Origin: Clostridia bacterium
Lineage (GTDB): Bacteria > Bacillota > Clostridia > Oscillospirales > CAG-272
Direction of reading: 5' to 3'
Assembly (NCBI GenBank): GCA_017416885.1
Contig: JAFQAM010000391.1
Location: forward strand, 1 to 8,207
Length of the DNA stretch: 8,207 bases
The notes under the pieces are model-generated. The model did not search any database. It was given only the letters and a program-made list of their open reading frames with translations, and was not told where the DNA came from. The position numbers and the translations under genes are program-made. Of this stretch, positions 5,388 through 8,207 are shown in pieces (within the stretch, counting starts at the first letter, position 1; every line of letters begins with the position of its first letter).

Positions 5388-6197
5388 TCAGCTCCAATTA
5401 TCAAAGTCAAACCATAGCTTGCTTTTGCCATTACACTCATTTTTTATATCATTTTGAATTTTTGCATAATCGGTTGAGCTTAATTGACTCCAGGTATAAT
5501 TGCCGTATTTGCTCGAATAATCTGCGCCTTCGCCTAATTTTTCCATTTGCTTTTGTTCAAGCTCCCCAAGAATAATGCTGTCAATAGGACAATGCGCATT
5601 ATTAAAATTATTTACAATACTATTAACAAAAAGACAGTCGCACAGTCCAAGCTCATCTCTGCAAATGTAAAGACAAAGATATAGCTTAATTGCTATGTTA
5701 AACATCTTTTGTATGTGACCGAAGGAAAGCTTTTTGTTCCCATCAAGCTTTTTTACGCCTTTAAAGCAATTTTTTATGTTTTCCCATTTATTATTGATTA
5801 CATCGCACTTATTTGATGAGGCAGCATAGCTTTTAAAAGTTTCAAGAAAATCTTTATCTGAAATTACCTTATGAGAAAAATAATCGTCAAAATCCAATGA
5901 AGCATCATACCTTTTTATCTTGCCTCTGAATAACTTAAATCTTGAAGCTGTGTATGTTTTATTATGATTATTTATATCATTCTGTACACTATTCTCATTT
6001 TGTGAGGTGTGCCTAAATGCATCATTCCATCCCAACCGCAAGCAAGCGATTAAAATTTCGTTTTGACTTTCTTCAGTTTTTATAGCATTATTATCTCTTG
6101 CATACATAACGCGTCCAAATTGCGCGCCCATCATAATTTTTGTTTGGAAAATAATAACCTCTTTAGCGCCAACACCGCCATAAGCATTAGTATCCAT
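5388..6197 (-). CDS. Unrecognised 269-residue protein with conserved-looking helical core
   Basis: No named family is recognised. The protein is probably cytoplasmic (no signal peptide; the hydrophobic stretch at 166-178 is short) and mostly helical. Three parts look like family signatures: FGHIQKMFNIAIKLYLCLY at 159-177, HCPIDSIIL at 202-210, and a C-terminal Y-T-W-S-Q-L ... Y-A-K-I-Q-N-D-I-K at 234-252. I recall uncharacterised Bacillota proteins with a 'G-x-x-Q-K-x-x-N-x-x-x-K-Y' helix followed by 'H-x-P-x-D-x-x-x-L' and 'W-S ... Y-x-x-I-Q', often without context; this is memory only. The start is supported by AAGGTGA before the ATG. The gene has its own promoter region (6268-6273) and no evident terminator before the DUF554 promoter, so some read-through into DUF554 is possible. 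Function unknown. Confidence 0.8.
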   Translation of the reverse strand: MDTNAYGGVGAKEVIIFQTKIMMGAQFGRVMYARDNNAIKTEESQNEILIACLRLGWNDAFRHTSQNENSVQNDINNHNKTYTASRFKLFRGKIKRYDASLDFDDYFSHKVISDKDFLETFKSYAASSNKCDVINNKWENIKNCFKGVKKLDGNKKLSFGHIQKMFNIAIKLYLCLYICRDELGLCDCLFVNSIVNNFNNAHCPIDSIILGELEQKQMEKLGEGADYSSKYGNYTWSQLSSTDYAKIQNDIKNECNGKSKLWFDFDNWS

Positions 6198-6245
6198 ACT
6201 GTCACCTTTTATCCTTAAAATATCTTTCCGATTTCGCTACAGTCA

Positions 6246-6265
6246 TTTTTTGCCCGCGCAAAAAA
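6246..6265. promoter_or_regulatory. Perfect palindrome near the start of transcription of the 6197 gene
   Basis: TTTTTTGC-ccgc-GCAAAAAA, an 8-bp inverted repeat with a 4-base centre. T runs flank the left and A runs the right, the reverse of a terminator, on either strand. On the minus strand a TATAAT (6273-6268) lies directly before it, so it covers the expected transcription start and could be an operator. The matching -35 box is weak (AAGGAA at 17 bases). Confidence 0.45.
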
Positions 6266-6267
6266 GC

Positions 6268-6273
6268 ATTATA
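6268..6273 (-). promoter_or_regulatory. Probable -10 box for the 6197 gene
   Basis: Perfect TATAAT on the minus strand, about 70 bases before the ATG at 6197. No convincing -35 box is seen at 16-18 bases, so an activator or an alternative promoter is possible. The remaining intergenic stretch 6274-6435 shows nothing else I can name. Confidence 0.5.
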
Positions 6274-6435
6274 ATAAGCAGCCAAACAGTTTCCTTTGAA
6301 TCAAGCATTTTATATGATAATTGTAACATATACGCGTTCGTTTTTCAACACATCACAATAAAAAACTAATAAAGTATTACACCTTGTATCTTGTTTAATC
6401 GCGTGCATAAGCTCCGCCTTACCGAATGTTAATCA

Positions 6436-6461
6436 AAAAGACACTCATTTGAGTGTCTTTT
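6436..6461. terminator. Terminator of the BspA-like lipoprotein gene
   Basis: A perfect stem AAAAGACACTCA / TGAGTGTCTTTT with a two-base centre (in practice a GACACTC stem with ATTT-type loop). On the minus strand it lies 20 bases after the stop codon and ends in five T residues. Confidence 0.9.
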
Positions 6462-6480
6462 GAATATATAATTTGAATAA

Positions 6481-7953
6481 TCAGCTTATATGTGTCCACT
6501 CACGGTCAGCGTAAGCGTCAGTCAAAAATTCCGCCGCGCCGGAAGGATAAGAAAGCGCTTCCTCACCCATATTTGATGTAGGATATGAGGAGTGACTGCA
6601 TTTCCATCCGGAAGGCGCTTGGAACATAACACTGTCAACATTAGAGCAATTTTGAAAAGCATATTTTCCAATAAGCTCAGTAGTGATAGGAATAATAAGG
6701 GACTCAAGCTTAACGCAATTTCTGAAAGCGGCATAGCCTATTGATTTTAAGGAGCTACCAAAATAAACACTTGGCAAGCTGCTTACATTTGCAAACGCGC
6801 ACTCTCCTATCTCGGTCAAGGTGTCTGCAAAATATAAATCTGTTGTCAATTTGCTGCAATTAAAAAATGCATAGTCGCTAATTATTTGAAGCTTATCGTT
6901 TAATTTTATGTCTGAAAGCTCAGTGCACGAATGAAATGCATTGCTCCCGATTTTTTCTACATTTTCACCGAGTGAAGCTGTTTTAATTGAGGTACAGCGT
7001 TCAAAGGAAAAATCGTTAATTGACTTAATTTCATCGGGAATAATCAAATCTGTTACAAGAGTGTCTCCTACATATAAATTTTTGCCGTAAAAAAGAGGAT
7101 TTGAATATGAATTTTCAAACCTTATATTACACCAAGAGCCAATAGATGATGTGGTAACTCCCGTTAAATTAGCGCATTGATAAAATGCCCACGGACCTAT
7201 TTCTGTGATTTGTGAGCCGAGCACTATGTGGGTAATGCTTTGATTTCCGTTAAATGCTGATCCCCCAATTGCTTTTACAGGCTTATTCTTATAAGTGTTT
7301 GGAATAATTACAACTGTGTCTATGTATGTTCCAATGCCGGATACAGTATAGTAGCTTCCGTCGTCGGATAATTGCATAAGCAATTCAGGCTTTGCTCCAC
7401 AGTGACATATACCGTCAACAAATGTATGGGCAAGCATAGGAAGCTCTACTTGCTTAATTAAAATACTTTTACAAGCAGAGCAGTGGCTTCCTTCAGTAAG
7501 TCCAATATTTGTGCATGTTGCTGTAACAGCCTCATCTATAATTACAGTATGCTCAAGCCTTGGTATAACCGTCTGCTTTACAAGAACCTCATCACATACG
7601 GAGCAGTGGCTACCCTCGGTAAGTCCGTAGGTTTTGCAGGTCGCGGGGAAAGAAGCATCAATTGTCGGAGTATGTACCGCGCTTTTTTCTATGGCTTCCA
7701 CTTCCGTTTCGTTACATTGAGTACAAGCTCTTTCGCGCTTTCCCTCATCCTTGCAGCTTGCTTTCTTTACGGTGTTCCATTCACCGAATGTGTGATTACA
7801 TACAGATGGAATATCAGCATTATTGTCACCTGTTCCCAAATTTGTTTGCAGACTGCTTGAGTCGTTAATTGGCGGAACCACGCTTTTGCACGCTGAAACA
7901 GCGAGTAAGCATATCATCAATAAAAATACGGTTAATAAAAAAGCTTTTTTCAT
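6481..7953 (-). CDS. BspA-like leucine-rich-repeat (LRR_5) lipoprotein
   Basis: A 490-residue surface lipoprotein. A lysine pair and hydrophobic stretch (4-20) end in the lipobox V-S-A-C22, so it should be lipid-anchored on the outer face of the membrane. A Ser/Asn linker (23-50) is followed by three Cys-rich connectors: C52 to C80 (C52, C67, C77, C80), C106/C117/C120 and C147/C158/C161, each with 'A-T/S-C ... G-S-H-C-S-x-C' spacing and an intervening H-T. A short C183-H-C185 ends the block. From about 195 to 445 come BspA-type repeats with the 'I-G-x-x-A-F-x-x-C-x-x-L' pattern, and a C-terminal 'GWKC ... FLTDAYADREWTHIS' segment typical of these proteins. Such proteins usually bind host or microbial surfaces; the ligand is not predictable. 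The ATG at 7953 follows GAGGAG; an in-frame reading extends 54 codons further to 8115 but only crosses repeat sequence and the promoter, so it is rejected. Confidence 0.88.
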   Translation of the reverse strand: MKKAFLLTVFLLMICLLAVSACKSVVPPINDSSSLQTNLGTGDNNADIPSVCNHTFGEWNTVKKASCKDEGKRERACTQCNETEVEAIEKSAVHTPTIDASFPATCKTYGLTEGSHCSVCDEVLVKQTVIPRLEHTVIIDEAVTATCTNIGLTEGSHCSACKSILIKQVELPMLAHTFVDGICHCGAKPELLMQLSDDGSYYTVSGIGTYIDTVVIIPNTYKNKPVKAIGGSAFNGNQSITHIVLGSQITEIGPWAFYQCANLTGVTTSSIGSWCNIRFENSYSNPLFYGKNLYVGDTLVTDLIIPDEIKSINDFSFERCTSIKTASLGENVEKIGSNAFHSCTELSDIKLNDKLQIISDYAFFNCSKLTTDLYFADTLTEIGECAFANVSSLPSVYFGSSLKSIGYAAFRNCVKLESLIIPITTELIGKYAFQNCSNVDSVMFQAPSGWKCSHSSYPTSNMGEEALSYPSGAAEFLTDAYADREWTHIS

Positions 7954-7977
7954 AATTGCTCCTCTGAATATATAAAA

Positions 7978-7986
7978 AATATAGCA
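7978..7986 (-). promoter_or_regulatory. Probable extended -10 promoter of the BspA-like gene
   Basis: On the minus strand TGC-TATATT (7986-7978) fits an extended -10 box, 25 bases before the ATG at 7953. The -35 position falls in the end of the repeat element (TTCGTT), which is a poor match. If correct, the element's right end supplies or abuts the upstream half of this promoter. Confidence 0.45.
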
Positions 7987-7990
7987 TTTA

Positions 7991-8207
7991 GCCTTACGGG
8001 AAACGAACCCGTTTGGTTTGAAATGGAAAACAGCTTGATTTACTGTGTTGAAAAAGCTTGACAATTTTTTAATTGCCTGCACTTTTTCGCCTTGTAATCC
8101 AACCTGTTTTCTCATTTGAAACTGCTCGCATCTCAGAGCGAATAAATCCGTAGAGAATTTTTTCGAGCTTTGGCGCAGACAGTTAAAAAACTTTCAAGAC
8201 AAAGGTC
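7991..8207 (-). mobile_element. Repeat element, copy 2 (cut by window edge)
   Basis: Read on the minus strand this stretch aligns with 5080-5300 of copy 1 at roughly three quarters of positions by eye, with nearly no gaps. Shared blocks include ATTCTCTA, GATTTATTCGCTC, GCAGTTTCAAA, AGGTTGG, CAAGGCGAAAA, ATTAAAAAAT, TTTTCAAC and AACCAAA. The left end, including any matching inverted repeat, lies beyond 8207. The right end carries the hairpin ACGGG-ttcgttt-CCCGT (8012-7996). The element ends a few bases before the promoter of the BspA-like gene and points in the same direction as that gene. Confidence 0.7.

Noticed and set aside
6246..6265. Palindrome as a terminator
   Set aside because: T run precedes and A run follows the stem on either strand, the opposite of an intrinsic terminator.
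7483..7868. Plus-strand reading frames opposite the Cys-rich block of the lipoprotein
   Set aside because: Antisense shadows with no ribosome site or promoter.
7954..8115. 54-codon N-terminal extension of the BspA-like protein
   Set aside because: It reads through repeat copy 2 and the promoter. The ATG at 7953 has a strong ribosome site and begins a proper lipoprotein signal peptide.

Overview
The window looks like chromosome from an uncultured, low-GC, gut-type Clostridia (Bacillota). The evidence is A/T-rich promoters with near-consensus TTGAMA/TATAAT boxes, strong AGGAGG-like ribosome sites, a secreted protein and a lipoprotein that share the Cys-rich 'H..Y/TF - APTC - CxxC' connectors common in Clostridia surface proteins, and BspA-type leucine-rich repeats. 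No tRNA, rRNA, CRISPR array, transposase or phage gene is visible. The lineage is inference from style, not from a marker gene.

Layout. Bases 1-172 hold a dense run of hairpins with no gene. On the minus strand, 1457-669 is an RmlD-like SDR reductase/epimerase, followed 25 bases later by a small putative lipoprotein (643-173). Across a divergent promoter region (1458-1635), the plus strand carries a two-gene unit: a 64-residue peptide with a Gly/Ser-rich tail (1636-1830), then a 681-residue secreted multidomain protein (1877-3922) closed by a strong terminator. From 4023 to the end everything is on the minus strand: a 490-residue BspA-like lipoprotein (7953-6481, own terminator), an unrecognised 269-residue protein (6197-5388), a DUF554 membrane protein (to 4308), and a 90-residue unknown protein tightly coupled to it (4296-4024).

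The most interesting signal is a repeat family that the genes do not explain. One copy (5020-5300, 281 bases, ends in imperfect 27-base inverted repeats) sits exactly at the 5' end of the DUF554 gene. A diverged second copy (about 7991-8207, cut by the window edge, opposite orientation) lies just upstream of the BspA-like gene's promoter. In two hairpins the copies differ by paired, compensating substitutions, while the best shared reading frame does not change like a protein. This points to a mobile or dispersed element with a conserved folded form. Copy 1 seems to have separated DUF554's promoter, ribosome site and ATG from the rest of the gene.

How the genes work together: apart from the peptide/secreted-protein unit and the DUF554/90-residue unit, nothing in the sequence ties the genes into one pathway. 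The region reads as accessory cell-surface functions interspersed with a repeat element.
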